Part shown: piece by piece, positions 8,448-15,932 of the stretch | Position numbering within the stretch: the stretch's first letter is position 1 | Layout: each line of letters starts with the position of its first letter | Made by a program: the position numbers and the translations under genes | DNA from: JBBIJH01 sp037446075 | Lineage (GTDB): Bacteria > Bacteroidota > Ignavibacteria > UBA10030 > JAHEZR01 | DNA length: 25,159 bases | Assembly: GCA_037446075.1 (NCBI GenBank) | Contig: JBBIJH010000025.1 | Location: 1 to 25,159 of the forward strand | Direction of reading: 5' to 3' | Notes under the pieces: model-generated | The model's input: the letters and a program-made list of their open reading frames with translations, nothing else | What the model was told of the DNA's origin: nothing | The model's database searches: none

Positions 8448-8914
8448 GTATCCGGAGGAGAATTGTGGGTTTCAGGTTGCACATATTGCGAGTTTGAAGT
8501 TTCGACGATTACCGTTTCTTTCCTATCACCAGCCACTCACTTGATTCATCCGTTGCCGAGCACCTTAGCTATTCGAGTCCTGTGAACCGACAGCGCATCC
8601 GACTTTTGTAGACGATATTTCATTCCTCCTTATTCCTACTCCTGCTGTATTCTTGTCGCCGGGGGAAGCCAGTCGTCGGCCCCCTCCACCTGGCCTCACA
8701 CAATCTTAACACTCCTTTTGCACGTCCTTTACGCTAATTAGGATGCTTTTCGCTTGATTTCGGTGGGGGGAATTGGCTCGCGTGCTCGTCAAGAACGGGG
8801 TGCGTTCGACACTGATTGTCGCGCGGCGCTTGCTTCGACCTTCATGAGAGCGACCAACTGTTCGAAGCGTGGAAAAAGCCCATAAACTAACAACAATCTT
8901 TGAAGGGTGATCCA
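8448..8914. other. 467-base intergenic region
   Basis: No gene is supported here. The region holds the second copy of the 14-base motif shared with the kinase promoter (8698-8711) and a pyrimidine-rich stretch before it. A GGAGGAG ribosome-like site at 8454-8460 is followed by only a 10-codon GTG reading frame. No T-tailed hairpin is visible after the 8447 stop. Confidence 0.6.
8698..8733 (+). promoter_or_regulatory. second copy of the candidate regulator-binding motif
   Basis: Bases 8698-8711 (ACACAATCTTAACA) are identical to 3655-3668 upstream of the histidine kinase. Related heptamers follow: CTTTTGC at 8715 and CTTTACG at 8727, so the direct-repeat layout is only loosely kept. It lies about 200 bases before the first gene of the exported-protein cluster. 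A shared operator for the response regulator is an inference; the inverted repeat of the first copy is not conserved. Confidence 0.35.
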
Positions 8915-9295
8915 ATGAAAAGAAGGACCTTAGCAGTTTTCGAACGGAGACCGGACAGGTTAATTTGGAGTTTCATATCTCTCCTCATTCCATCCGGTTG
9001 CGGCGGAGACAATTCAACCTCCCCATCTCAACAAACACGAAGTGTTTGTACGCCGCTCGCGATCAGCAACGGCCAGCCCACAATTCGCATGGATTGCACT
9101 AGCATCTCAGCATCAGTTTCAAATATTCAGTACGATCAGTTAAGCCGAGTGGTTTCCTTTGATTTCGATTTCAAATGCACTTCGTCCTCCGAACGCTACA
9201 CCGGAAAGTTTTACAGCATCCAGCGAAACAATCTTGGGCAAATACTTTCCTACCAAGCCACGGTGAATGGGCAAAGCTGTCGACATCCATCTTGA
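8915..9295 (+). CDS. small putative exported lipoprotein, unknown function
   Basis: The 126-residue product starts with a basic segment and a short hydrophobic stretch ending SGC (Cys29), after which the chain turns Ser/Thr/Gln-rich, as in lipoproteins. The lipobox is imperfect (IPSGC). The mature part has several cysteines (in SVCTPL, MDCTS, FKCTSS and QSCRH) that could form disulfides outside the cytoplasm, and a beta-rich pattern (VVSFDFDF). ATG 8915 is preferred over an upstream in-frame TTG because AAGGG (8903-8907) sits 7 bases before it. It is not a recognised family. It heads a run of four same-strand genes for exported proteins. Confidence 0.7.
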   Translation: MKRRTLAVFERRPDRLIWSFISLLIPSGCGGDNSTSPSQQTRSVCTPLAISNGQPTIRMDCTSISASVSNIQYDQLSRVVSFDFDFKCTSSSERYTGKFYSIQRNNLGQILSYQATVNGQSCRHPS

Positions 9296-9429
9296 AGGCT
9301 GATTCGCCCCTGAAAACAACTGGGGCGAGAAGCTTCAACACACACGAATTCACATCAGGACTGCAAGGCTAGAGAAACGTCCTTGAGGTGCCGTACTCTC
9401 ACGAACAAGCGATCGGAGGATTTTCACTC

Positions 9430-9852
9430 ATGGGGCAATCAACGCTATACCTCACTTGCATCATCTTGAGCGTGCTCATCTTGGGGGCGTTGGAATGCAG
9501 CAAGAGCGACGACCAGGCATCCACCTCCCCATCCGCTGTTAATGTCAGCGGTACGTGGAAAGGGACATACTCTTCAAGCCTTGTGTCATCAACCCAGGTA
9601 ACCTTTGTAATCACGCAATCTGCTTCTACCGTCTCAGGTACATATAATGCTGTAAATGGTGCAGTGGGAACGGTAGGCGGAACCGTAAGCGGAAACTCAA
9701 TCATTTTTCAGCTGGGTCAAACAACCTCTGGGTGCACGGGGACGTTTAATGGCACTGCGACTGTGACTGGCATTACCATGACCTTCACTTTTACTGGATC
9801 TGACTGCTTAGGCACACATACTAATGGACAAGGGACTGTCACAAAGCAGTAG
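9430..9852 (+). CDS. small beta-rich lipoprotein, unknown function
   Basis: This 140-residue protein has a hydrophobic signal at about 5-21 ending GALEC, so Cys23 may be lipidated. The rest is very rich in Thr, Ser and Gly with alternating beta-strand patterns (VSGTWKGTY, VTFVITQSASTVSGTY, FNGTATVTGITMTFTFTG), like a small lipocalin-like barrel. Two cysteines (in SGCTGT and GSDCLG) could pair. ATG 9430 is chosen because GGAGGA (9415-9420) precedes it at proper distance; a GTG at 9388 would give an implausible non-signal N-terminus. Proteins with SGTW-type repeats are common uncharacterised lipoproteins in environmental bacteria. No function is assigned. Confidence 0.75.
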   Translation: MGQSTLYLTCIILSVLILGALECSKSDDQASTSPSAVNVSGTWKGTYSSSLVSSTQVTFVITQSASTVSGTYNAVNGAVGTVGGTVSGNSIIFQLGQTTSGCTGTFNGTATVTGITMTFTFTGSDCLGTHTNGQGTVTKQ

Positions 9853-9922
9853 AAAGATGTCTGAGGCCATCTATCGGTTGGAGAGTCATCAATAACTAGA
9901 GTCATCGCCAAGGAGGTGCAGC

Positions 9923-10951
9923 ATGAATCGCAAGACAATAACATTTATTCTGACCTGTCTATGTTGTTCCGTGTTGTTGTCGGGAGGAAGAATGCTAGCG
10001 ATAGCAGCCCCGCAAGGAACAACAGCTGCAGATTATTTCCCGATACGTAAGGACACTAAATGGGAATATCAAGTCGATTTTCCAACGAATACTTCCTTGC
10101 CTTATCTACCTACGTATGAGTATCCTCCAGGACTCATTTGTAGTAGTCTTCATTGTGGTATGGGTTCTTGGAATGCTGGACAGATCGACTTTCAAATGAC
10201 TGTTAGTGATATCGTCGAGAAATCGTCTAGCACTACCACATGGGGATTGTCATTGACCGGACTAGGACTGAGGTTCTATTTCTACCAGACCGACACAGTT
10301 GGTAACCAGAATCGATTGCGTTTGAAACTCGAGAGCGGAAATGCCGATCTCGACCTTGTTACTGTGACACCTGTCGGTGCCCCGAACAATTGGCGCATTT
10401 CTCGAACGCTTGCTCGCCTTACGCCAAATGATCTCGGTACGAAGTTCGACATCGCGGTTCCTGCTGGCGAATTCAGGAATTGTGTTAAGTCTGTCGTTAC
10501 AATTCAGGGAGACGGCACTTATGTCCCGACTGGAAGTTTCCCTATCGAGATCTTCTTAGCACCTAATGTCGGCATCATCAAAGCCATCGGTAGGTGGTCA
10601 TCTGGCGAAACTCTTTATACGTCACAACTGACTAAATTTACGCCGGGTGCGGTTGTAAAGGTAAGTGATGAATTTCTTCCGTTGGTGAAGGAATATGCCC
10701 TGCACCAAAATTATCCCAATCCCTTTAATCCCACTACATCAATCGAGTTCGCTTTGCCAAAGTCTACCTTTGTGACCCTGCAGATCTGTGACGTCCTCGG
10801 TAGACAAGTGGCGCAGTTGGTGAACGAGAAGTTTGAAGCAGGAACCTACAAGACGCAGTGGGATGCCCGTGGCTTGGCGAGCGGCGTGTACTTCTATAGG
10901 ATCGTGGCGGGATCATTTCTGGAAACAAAGAAGATGCTCTTAATCAGATAG
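9923..10951 (+). CDS. type IX secretion cargo protein, unknown function
   Basis: The 342-residue protein has a signal peptide (about 1-28), an unrecognised beta-rich body, and a C-terminal Por-type sorting domain at about 257-342. That domain shows the family hallmarks: NYPNPFNPTTSIEF, then VLGRQVAQLV, AGTYKTQWDARGLASGVY and a final basic KKMLLIR. Such domains direct proteins through the type IX system to the cell surface or medium, usually with cleavage of the tail. The start is firm: AAGGAGG at 9910-9916 sits 6 bases before ATG. The body begins YFPIRKDTKWEYQ, a pattern often seen in uncharacterised secreted proteins of this group. No catalytic motif was found. Confidence 0.88.
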   Translation: MNRKTITFILTCLCCSVLLSGGRMLAIAAPQGTTAADYFPIRKDTKWEYQVDFPTNTSLPYLPTYEYPPGLICSSLHCGMGSWNAGQIDFQMTVSDIVEKSSSTTTWGLSLTGLGLRFYFYQTDTVGNQNRLRLKLESGNADLDLVTVTPVGAPNNWRISRTLARLTPNDLGTKFDIAVPAGEFRNCVKSVVTIQGDGTYVPTGSFPIEIFLAPNVGIIKAIGRWSSGETLYTSQLTKFTPGAVVKVSDEFLPLVKEYALHQNYPNPFNPTTSIEFALPKSTFVTLQICDVLGRQVAQLVNEKFEAGTYKTQWDARGLASGVYFYRIVAGSFLETKKMLLIR

Positions 10952-11069
10952 GGTGGAGCTGTAGTCTACTCTCTGACTTAAGGGTTAAAGTGACACAGAC
11001 AAGAACTTATGCGGGGGTATTTCCCAGCAAAACCAAAACAGCTCAATTTCCTTGGAAGGAGAGTGACAC

Positions 11070-11978
11070 ATGAACCGCCGCTTTCTCTTATTGCTGAGCG
11101 TTCCGGCCTTACTCTTCTCGAGACCTACGGAGTGTTCTGCTCAAGCCCCCGTGTCATTTGGTTTCCGCGATAGCACTATCGGTGAGTACAGTTCCGACGG
11201 CCACATTCTGAATGATCTGTCATACAAGAGCGTTAGTGACGGAGAGAGGATTGCCATCGAGGCCACTGTGACCTCAATGCATGACAGGGAATTCGCCCTG
11301 AACAAAACGATTGAACCAAACTCATCTCAGAGCCTCCTGCTGTGCGGACTTACACCGAGGGCGGTGATCCAGTGCCAGCCGTCCGGCGTGGATTCCTTTA
11401 CCATTTATTTGAATTCAGATGCGACAGGGATAGATAGCATCAGGCTCATTTATCATAATTCCTGCGCTTGGAGTCGCCTAGGCCTAAGAATATCGTCAGT
11501 TCCGGCCTTTTCTATCGACGGGGGCCTGTGTACTGCCCGGTGGACACTCTCGTGCTTTCCGAATGTTCTTGAAGCGCATCGAAGTCTAATCGATTTCAGA
11601 AATGGTACTGTACTGGACACGATGATATCGGCGACAAACTGCAACACTATTTGTGCAATTCGTCAGTTCTCATTTTCAGTGACGAATGTTGAAAGACAGA
11701 ACGTTGAGGTTCCGACTCAATACCGCCTCGAGCAGGGTTTTCCTAACCCATTTAATCCAACGACAACAATCGAGTTTTCTCTGCCTCACTCCGAGCACGT
11801 GACGCTGATAATCTACGATCAGCTTGGACAGGAAATTGAAACGCTCGTAGCCGATTATCTAGCTGCCGGAGAATACAGTGTTGAGTGGAACGCAGGGATT
11901 CGGCCCAGTGGCGTTTATTACTATCGGCTGCAGGCTGGGTCTTTTCTTCAAACGAAGAAGCTTGTCCTGTTGAAATGA
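11070..11978 (+). CDS. type IX secretion cargo protein, unknown function
   Basis: The 302-residue protein begins with a signal peptide (about 1-25, ending ECSAQ). A cysteine-containing body of about 190 residues shows no recognised family. It ends in a Por sorting domain at about 218-302 (GFPNPFNPTTTIEFSLP, YDQLGQEIETLV, SGVYYYRLQAGSF, KKLVLLK). The tail is clearly homologous to that of the preceding gene, while the bodies differ, so the pair are separate cargoes sharing a delivery tag rather than a simple duplication. GGAAGGAG (11054-11061) supports the start. The 118-base gap to the previous gene and the terminator at 12057 suggest it is the last gene of its transcript. Confidence 0.87.
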   Translation: MNRRFLLLLSVPALLFSRPTECSAQAPVSFGFRDSTIGEYSSDGHILNDLSYKSVSDGERIAIEATVTSMHDREFALNKTIEPNSSQSLLLCGLTPRAVIQCQPSGVDSFTIYLNSDATGIDSIRLIYHNSCAWSRLGLRISSVPAFSIDGGLCTARWTLSCFPNVLEAHRSLIDFRNGTVLDTMISATNCNTICAIRQFSFSVTNVERQNVEVPTQYRLEQGFPNPFNPTTTIEFSLPHSEHVTLIIYDQLGQEIETLVADYLAAGEYSVEWNAGIRPSGVYYYRLQAGSFLQTKKLVLLK

Positions 11979-12026
11979 TGTTCATCTGGGAAAAGGGGTA
12001 TTCCCGCCGCTCCGCTGGGCAATTCT

Positions 12027-12054
12027 TGCTATAATCTCTCGTTTTTTGTATAAT
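12027..12054 (+). promoter_or_regulatory. possible promoter just before the clpS leader hairpin
   Basis: TATAAT (12049-12054) is a perfect -10 hexamer with TTGCTA (12027-12032, 4 of 6) 16 bases upstream. A second perfect TATAAT lies at 12030-12035 without a good -35. Transcription would begin near 12061, inside the terminator hairpin, so the leader of clpS could avoid or include the stem depending on the exact start. Confidence 0.4.
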
Positions 12055-12056
12055 GG

Positions 12057-12089
12057 AAGCATCCCGATCATTTGGGATGCTTTCTTTTT
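12057..12089 (+). terminator. rho-independent terminator
   Basis: AAGCATCCC (12057-12065), loop GATCATTT, GGGATGCTT (12074-12082) is a perfect 9-bp stem followed by TTTCTTTTT. It lies 78 bases after the last type IX cargo gene and 30 bases before clpS, so it ends the exported-protein transcript. On the opposite strand there is no T-tail. Confidence 0.85.
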
Positions 12090-12118
12090 GGTTGACAACT
12101 GGTTAGGAGGATGAGCTT

Positions 12119-12415
12119 ATGAGTGCTAACCCGACTGACATAAAGGCTCCAAGAGTTGAAATCGAGAAGGGAATCGACGTTGCCATTCAGGAGCCGGCGA
12201 CCGTCATCTTGTTCAATGATGAGGTCCACACCTTCGACGAAGTCATCGAGCAGCTCATCAAGGCCCTCCGATGCGATACGGCGAAGGCAGAGGCGCTTAC
12301 GTGGGAGGTCCACAACAACGGGAAAGCTGCGGTGTACACAGGCGAGATGAGTGAATGTCTGAAGGTGAATAGTGTCCTGGAGGAGATTGCACTACATACG
12401 CAGATTGAGGTGTAG
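12119..12415 (+). CDS. clpS: ClpS adaptor protein
   Basis: The 98-residue protein is the N-end-rule adaptor that delivers substrates with destabilising N-terminal residues to the ClpA/ClpC-ClpP protease. The flexible N-terminus (about 1-26) is followed by the core VILFNDEVHTFDEVIEQL. Asn33, Asp34 and Glu35 match the substrate-pocket NDD/NDE of the family. His65 in EVHNNGKA matches the second pocket residue (His66 in E. coli). TAGGAGG (12104-12110) is an excellent ribosome site. No clpA or clpP gene is nearby, as is common. It sits between a terminator and the toxin-antitoxin pair, so it is probably its own short transcript, perhaps reading into the genes beyond. Confidence 0.95.
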   Translation: MSANPTDIKAPRVEIEKGIDVAIQEPATVILFNDEVHTFDEVIEQLIKALRCDTAKAEALTWEVHNNGKAAVYTGEMSECLKVNSVLEEIALHTQIEV

Positions 12416-12640
12416 CCTCGAAGGAAAGGCTCTGATAGATTCAAGATGTACGATTCAGGTTTAATGAAAGTTGTCCAAAAAGTGAAGCGGGACAATCAAA
12501 GCAAAAGCAAGGAGCAACATTGACAGGTTATCTCCTCATGTCAGAGGAGTCTAGCCAACAATGATGACATTTTAGCGTCGGTCGCGAAGAATCTGGGCAG
12601 CCAAAAACGAAACGATTTAGTTAAATACTCGAGAAACATC

Positions 12641-12844
12641 ATGTCTTACAAAGTAAAAGAAGCGCAAGTCCTGTATGATGCGAAAGGAAGGAAGACACAC
12701 GTGCTGCTTCCTTTCAAAACCTATGAAAAACTGTTAGAGTACTTGGAAGACTTCGAAGACCTGCAGGCAATGAAAGAAGTTGAACATGAAAAGCCAATTC
12801 CCTGGGAACAAGCAAAGAAGATCCTTGCCAGACGTAGGAGATGA
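12641..12844 (+). CDS. antitoxin of a RelBE/Phd-type pair
   Basis: This 67-residue, highly charged protein begins with a short beta pattern (QVLYDAKGRKTHVLLP). It continues as one long acidic amphipathic helix (YEKLLEYLEDFEDLQAMKE) and ends in a basic tail ARRRR. This is the layout of Phd/RelB-like antitoxins: an N-terminal dimer/DNA-binding part and a C-terminal toxin wrap. It overlaps the RelE-type toxin by the 4-base ATGA, the usual order and coupling. G+C is about 43%, against about 54% in alaS, consistent with acquisition. The ribosome site is weak. The assignment leans on the neighbour; family membership by profile search would settle it. Confidence 0.8.
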   Translation: MSYKVKEAQVLYDAKGRKTHVLLPFKTYEKLLEYLEDFEDLQAMKEVEHEKPIPWEQAKKILARRRR

Positions 12845-13098
12845 GTTATTCTGTTGAGATTCTTCCTCGAGCACTGAAGGAGTTGGAGAAATTTCCAGAC
12901 CCATCATACAGCAAGATCAAAGGCATTATAGATGATTTGGAGAATGAACCAAGACCTGTTCGGACTACGAAGTTAAAAGGACATGAAGATCGCTGGAGAA
13001 TTAGAGTGGGAGACTACAGAATTCTTTACGAGATACATGATGAGAAAAAGTCAGTGATTGTGTTCAGAGTCAGACATCGCAAAGAAGTGTACCGATGA
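12841..13098 (+). CDS. RelE/ParE-family toxin
   Basis: The 85-residue protein has the RelE/ParE pattern: YSVEILPRALKELEKFP helix, a central basic sheet KLKGHEDRWRIRVGDYRILYEI (Arg52, Arg60, Tyr63) and a C-terminal strand VIVFRVRHRKEVYR. RelE toxins are ribosome-dependent mRNA endonucleases; ParE proteins of the same fold poison gyrase. The basic WRIRVGDYRILY core and HRKEVY end favour the RelE side. ATG lies in the antitoxin stop (ATGA, 12841-12844), and its own stop overlaps the alaS start in the same way (13095-13098). G+C is about 40%, the lowest coding stretch examined. The frame is intact, so the toxin is probably functional. Confidence 0.9.
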   Translation: MSYSVEILPRALKELEKFPDPSYSKIKGIIDDLENEPRPVRTTKLKGHEDRWRIRVGDYRILYEIHDEKKSVIVFRVRHRKEVYR

Positions 13099-15905
13099 CT
13101 GCCAACGACATCCGACATAGCTTTTTGAAATTCTTTGAGTCAAAGGGACACACGATCGTCCCGAGTGCCCCGGTGATTCCCTACGATGATCCCACACTCC
13201 TCTTCACGAACGCTGGAATGAATCAATTCAAGGACGTCTTCCTCGGAATTGGAAAACGTGACTACACGCGTGTAGCAGACTCCCAGAAGTGCATCCGCGT
13301 CAGCGGAAAGCACAACGACCTCGAGGAGGTTGGGAAGGACACCTACCACCACACCTTCTTCGAAATGCTTGGTAATTGGTCCTTCGGCGATTATTACAAG
13401 AAAGAAGCAATCATCTGGGCGTGGGAACTCTTGACCGACGTCTGGAAGCTTCCGAAGGAGAGACTCTGGGCAACCGTCTACACATCGGATGACGAGGCCG
13501 AAGAATGCTGGAAGAAATACACCGACATTAACCCGAAGCACGTCCTCCGATTTGGGGAGAAGGATAACTTCTGGGAAATGGGTGAGACTGGTCCGTGCGG
13601 CCCGTGCTCCGAAATCCACATTGATCTCTCCGAGAAAGGAAACATCGATGCCTCGGTGATCAATTCAGGGTCGCCGAGCGCCATCGAGATATGGAATCTC
13701 GTCTTCATCCAGTATAATCGGGACGAAAATGGTGAGCTGGAGGCATTGCCTGCGAAGCACGTTGATACCGGGATGGGATTTGAGCGCGTGGTAGCAATCC
13801 TGCAAGGAAAGAAATCGAACTATGACACGGATTTGTTTCAATCGATCATACGCGACACAGAAAGAATCACAGGGAAATCATACACTGGCGGCGCAGATTC
13901 TCAAATCTCCCATCCCACATCCCAAATCGACATTGCTTTCCGTGTCATCGCCGACCACATCCGTGCGCTAACGTTTGCAATTGCAGACGGCGCGATTCCA
14001 TCCAACGAAGGGCGCGGCTACGTGTTGCGGAGGATTCTTCGCCGCGCGTCTCGCTTCGGCCGCCATCTCGGGATGCATGAGCCGTTCATCTACAAGCTAG
14101 TTCCAACCCTCGTTGCCACGATGGGCGAGGCGTATCCAGAGATCAAAGCAAAGCAGACCCTTGTCGAACAGGTAATCAAGGGAGAGGAGGAAGGATTCAA
14201 TCAGACACTTGATCGCGGATTGGAGATATTCGAGTCAGTGGTGACTCGTATCGGTCACTCGAAGGTCTTCCCGGGCGAGGATGCGTTCAAACTTTATGAT
14301 ACCTACGGCTTTCCACTGGACCTGACACAGCTGATGGCGGAAGAGAGAGGGCTGAAAGTTGATTTGGGACGATTCGCAGAGCTGATGGAAGAACAGAGGA
14401 AACGATCACGGACAGTAGCTCTTACAGGTAGTGGAGCTCCAAACATAAGTATGGCCCTGTCTGGGGTCTCCGCTACGGGAGCCGTTGGTACAGTAACAGA
14501 AACTCAAGAAATCTCCTTGTTCGTCGGTTACGATAAGCTGGCGACCGACGCAATCGTTCAGGAGATTGTCGATGATCGGTTTGTCGTCCTATCAGAGACC
14601 CCATTCTACGTCGAGTCCGGTGGACAGGTGGATGACACAGGTCTCTTGCAGGCAGAGGGATTTCAGGCTGAAGTTGTTGATCTGTTGAAGCATGACGGGA
14701 GGATTCTCCATCAGGTCGAGACGCAGTACGGCCGCGTTCAGGACTATTATGGAAAGACGGTCCGAGCAGCCGTCGACAGGCCACGCCGTGAAGATATCCA
14801 GCGTAATCACACTGCAACTCACATCGTCCATGAGGCCCTGAGACGAGTACTTGGAACGCATCTGCATCAGCAAGGCTCCCTGGTGGCGCCTGATCGATTG
14901 CGCTTCGACTTCAATCACTTCTGCAAAGTAAGTCCCGATGAGGTTCGAGCTATCGAGGACATCGTCAACGAGAAAATCCAGGAAAACATCAAGGTTTACT
15001 GGGAAGAGTTGCCGATCGAGAAGGCAAAGAAGATCCCCGGCGTGAAGATGTTCTTCGGCGAGAAATACGGCGAGATCGTTCGTGTGGTCTTCATAGATGA
15101 GAAATTCAGCGTAGAGTTCTGCGGAGGAACCCATGTTCGAGATACGAGGGACATCGGCCTGTTCAAGATCGTCTCCGAGGGAAGCATTGCCAGCGGCATT
15201 AGAAGGATCGAGGCGGTTACAGGAAAAGGCATCGATGACTACATCGAGAAACAACTCCTGAGGCGTGCAGGCGAACTCGATGAAGAACTTGCGCGGCTCG
15301 TGGAGGAAAAGGAGAGAATTCAGAAGGAACTTGGGACCGCAGAAACTGAACGTCCGCAAGCCAAACCTATCCGGCTCTCCTTCGGTGAAATCTCATTAAA
15401 ACAACCCTCCATTGAACGGATCCGCGAGTTGGAGACGACGCTGAGAGAACAAGAAACCGTCGTTAGAGACCTTGCGGAGGAAACGAAGTCGTTGAAGAAA
15501 GACCTCAGCAAACGAAAGGTTCAGCAGGAGGTCTCAAACATCGACTCGCTTGTCAGTTCCGCGACTCCGCTGAATGGATTCAAGGTCGTCTCCGCTCGGG
15601 TCGAGGCTTCGACGATGGAGGAGCTGAAGTCAATCGCGGATACCCTGCGGGCAAAGATCGGTAGCGGTGTTGGTGTGCTGGGTGCCGTGGTCGAGGAGAA
15701 AGCGGCCCTTGTCTGCGTCGTAACCGACGACCTCATCAAGAGAAGAAAACTGCAGGCCGGCAAGATCGTCCGTGAGGTCGCTAGAGGCGTCGGAGGCAAT
15801 GGCGGTGGTCGACCCCATCTGGCAACAGCGGGGGGAAAAGAGGTTGAAAAACTCGACGATGCCCTAAAAAATGCACACGCGATCGTCAAAGCGTTCCTAA
15901 CCTGA
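13095..15905 (+). CDS. alaS: alanyl-tRNA synthetase
   Basis: This 936-residue class II synthetase charges tRNA-Ala. The catalytic core starts at the N-terminus (ANDIRHSFLKFFESKGH, FTNAGMNQFKDVFLG) and contains motif 3, GRGYVLRRILRRASR. The editing domain has the zinc/editing residues His572, His576 (HTATH), Cys676 and His680 (CGGTH), matching E. coli His564, His568, Cys666 and His670. The C-terminal C-Ala domain ends with GGNGGGRPHLATAGG. It is about 60 residues longer than usual: an extra stretch at about 745-775 (AKPIRLSFGEISLKQPS) lies within the coiled coil, and about 8 extra residues lie near 270. ATG 13095 overlaps the toxin stop (ATGA) and has no strong ribosome site, implying translational coupling to the toxin gene. 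Confidence 0.97.
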   Translation: MTANDIRHSFLKFFESKGHTIVPSAPVIPYDDPTLLFTNAGMNQFKDVFLGIGKRDYTRVADSQKCIRVSGKHNDLEEVGKDTYHHTFFEMLGNWSFGDYYKKEAIIWAWELLTDVWKLPKERLWATVYTSDDEAEECWKKYTDINPKHVLRFGEKDNFWEMGETGPCGPCSEIHIDLSEKGNIDASVINSGSPSAIEIWNLVFIQYNRDENGELEALPAKHVDTGMGFERVVAILQGKKSNYDTDLFQSIIRDTERITGKSYTGGADSQISHPTSQIDIAFRVIADHIRALTFAIADGAIPSNEGRGYVLRRILRRASRFGRHLGMHEPFIYKLVPTLVATMGEAYPEIKAKQTLVEQVIKGEEEGFNQTLDRGLEIFESVVTRIGHSKVFPGEDAFKLYDTYGFPLDLTQLMAEERGLKVDLGRFAELMEEQRKRSRTVALTGSGAPNISMALSGVSATGAVGTVTETQEISLFVGYDKLATDAIVQEIVDDRFVVLSETPFYVESGGQVDDTGLLQAEGFQAEVVDLLKHDGRILHQVETQYGRVQDYYGKTVRAAVDRPRREDIQRNHTATHIVHEALRRVLGTHLHQQGSLVAPDRLRFDFNHFCKVSPDEVRAIEDIVNEKIQENIKVYWEELPIEKAKKIPGVKMFFGEKYGEIVRVVFIDEKFSVEFCGGTHVRDTRDIGLFKIVSEGSIASGIRRIEAVTGKGIDDYIEKQLLRRAGELDEELARLVEEKERIQKELGTAETERPQAKPIRLSFGEISLKQPSIERIRELETTLREQETVVRDLAEETKSLKKDLSKRKVQQEVSNIDSLVSSATPLNGFKVVSARVEASTMEELKSIADTLRAKIGSGVGVLGAVVEEKAALVCVVTDDLIKRRKLQAGKIVREVARGVGGNGGGRPHLATAGGKEVEKLDDALKNAHAIVKAFLT
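13898..13930 (+). repeat. in-frame low-complexity insertion in alaS
   Basis: The bases encode SQISHPTSQI and read as loosely repeated CAAATCTCCCATCCC / CACATCCCAAATC units. Homologues have a shorter acidic loop here before the conserved AFRVIADHIRALTFAIADG. A similar C/T/A-rich phrase, ACAATCCCATATCCC, occurs just after the alaS stop at about 15910-15924. This may be a short genomic repeat that entered the gene in frame; the unit is too degenerate to be certain. Confidence 0.35.
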
Positions 15906-15932
15906 GTCCACAATCCCATATCCCGTCGGTGC

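Noticed and set aside
8454..8497. Strong ribosome-like GGAGGAG followed by GTG
   Set aside because: The GTG frame has only 10 codons before TGA, with no leader-peptide character such as runs of one amino acid and no hairpin after it.
12471..12496. Inverted repeat TTGTCC ... GGACAA upstream of the toxin-antitoxin pair, considered as a transposon end or operator
   Set aside because: Only 6-bp arms around 13 bases, no transposase, no matching end downstream of the toxin and no target duplication seen.
14592..15359. Long antisense reading frame (255 codons) opposite alaS
   Set aside because: The plus strand encodes the conserved AlaRS editing domain with all zinc residues; the antisense frame has no recognisable protein features.
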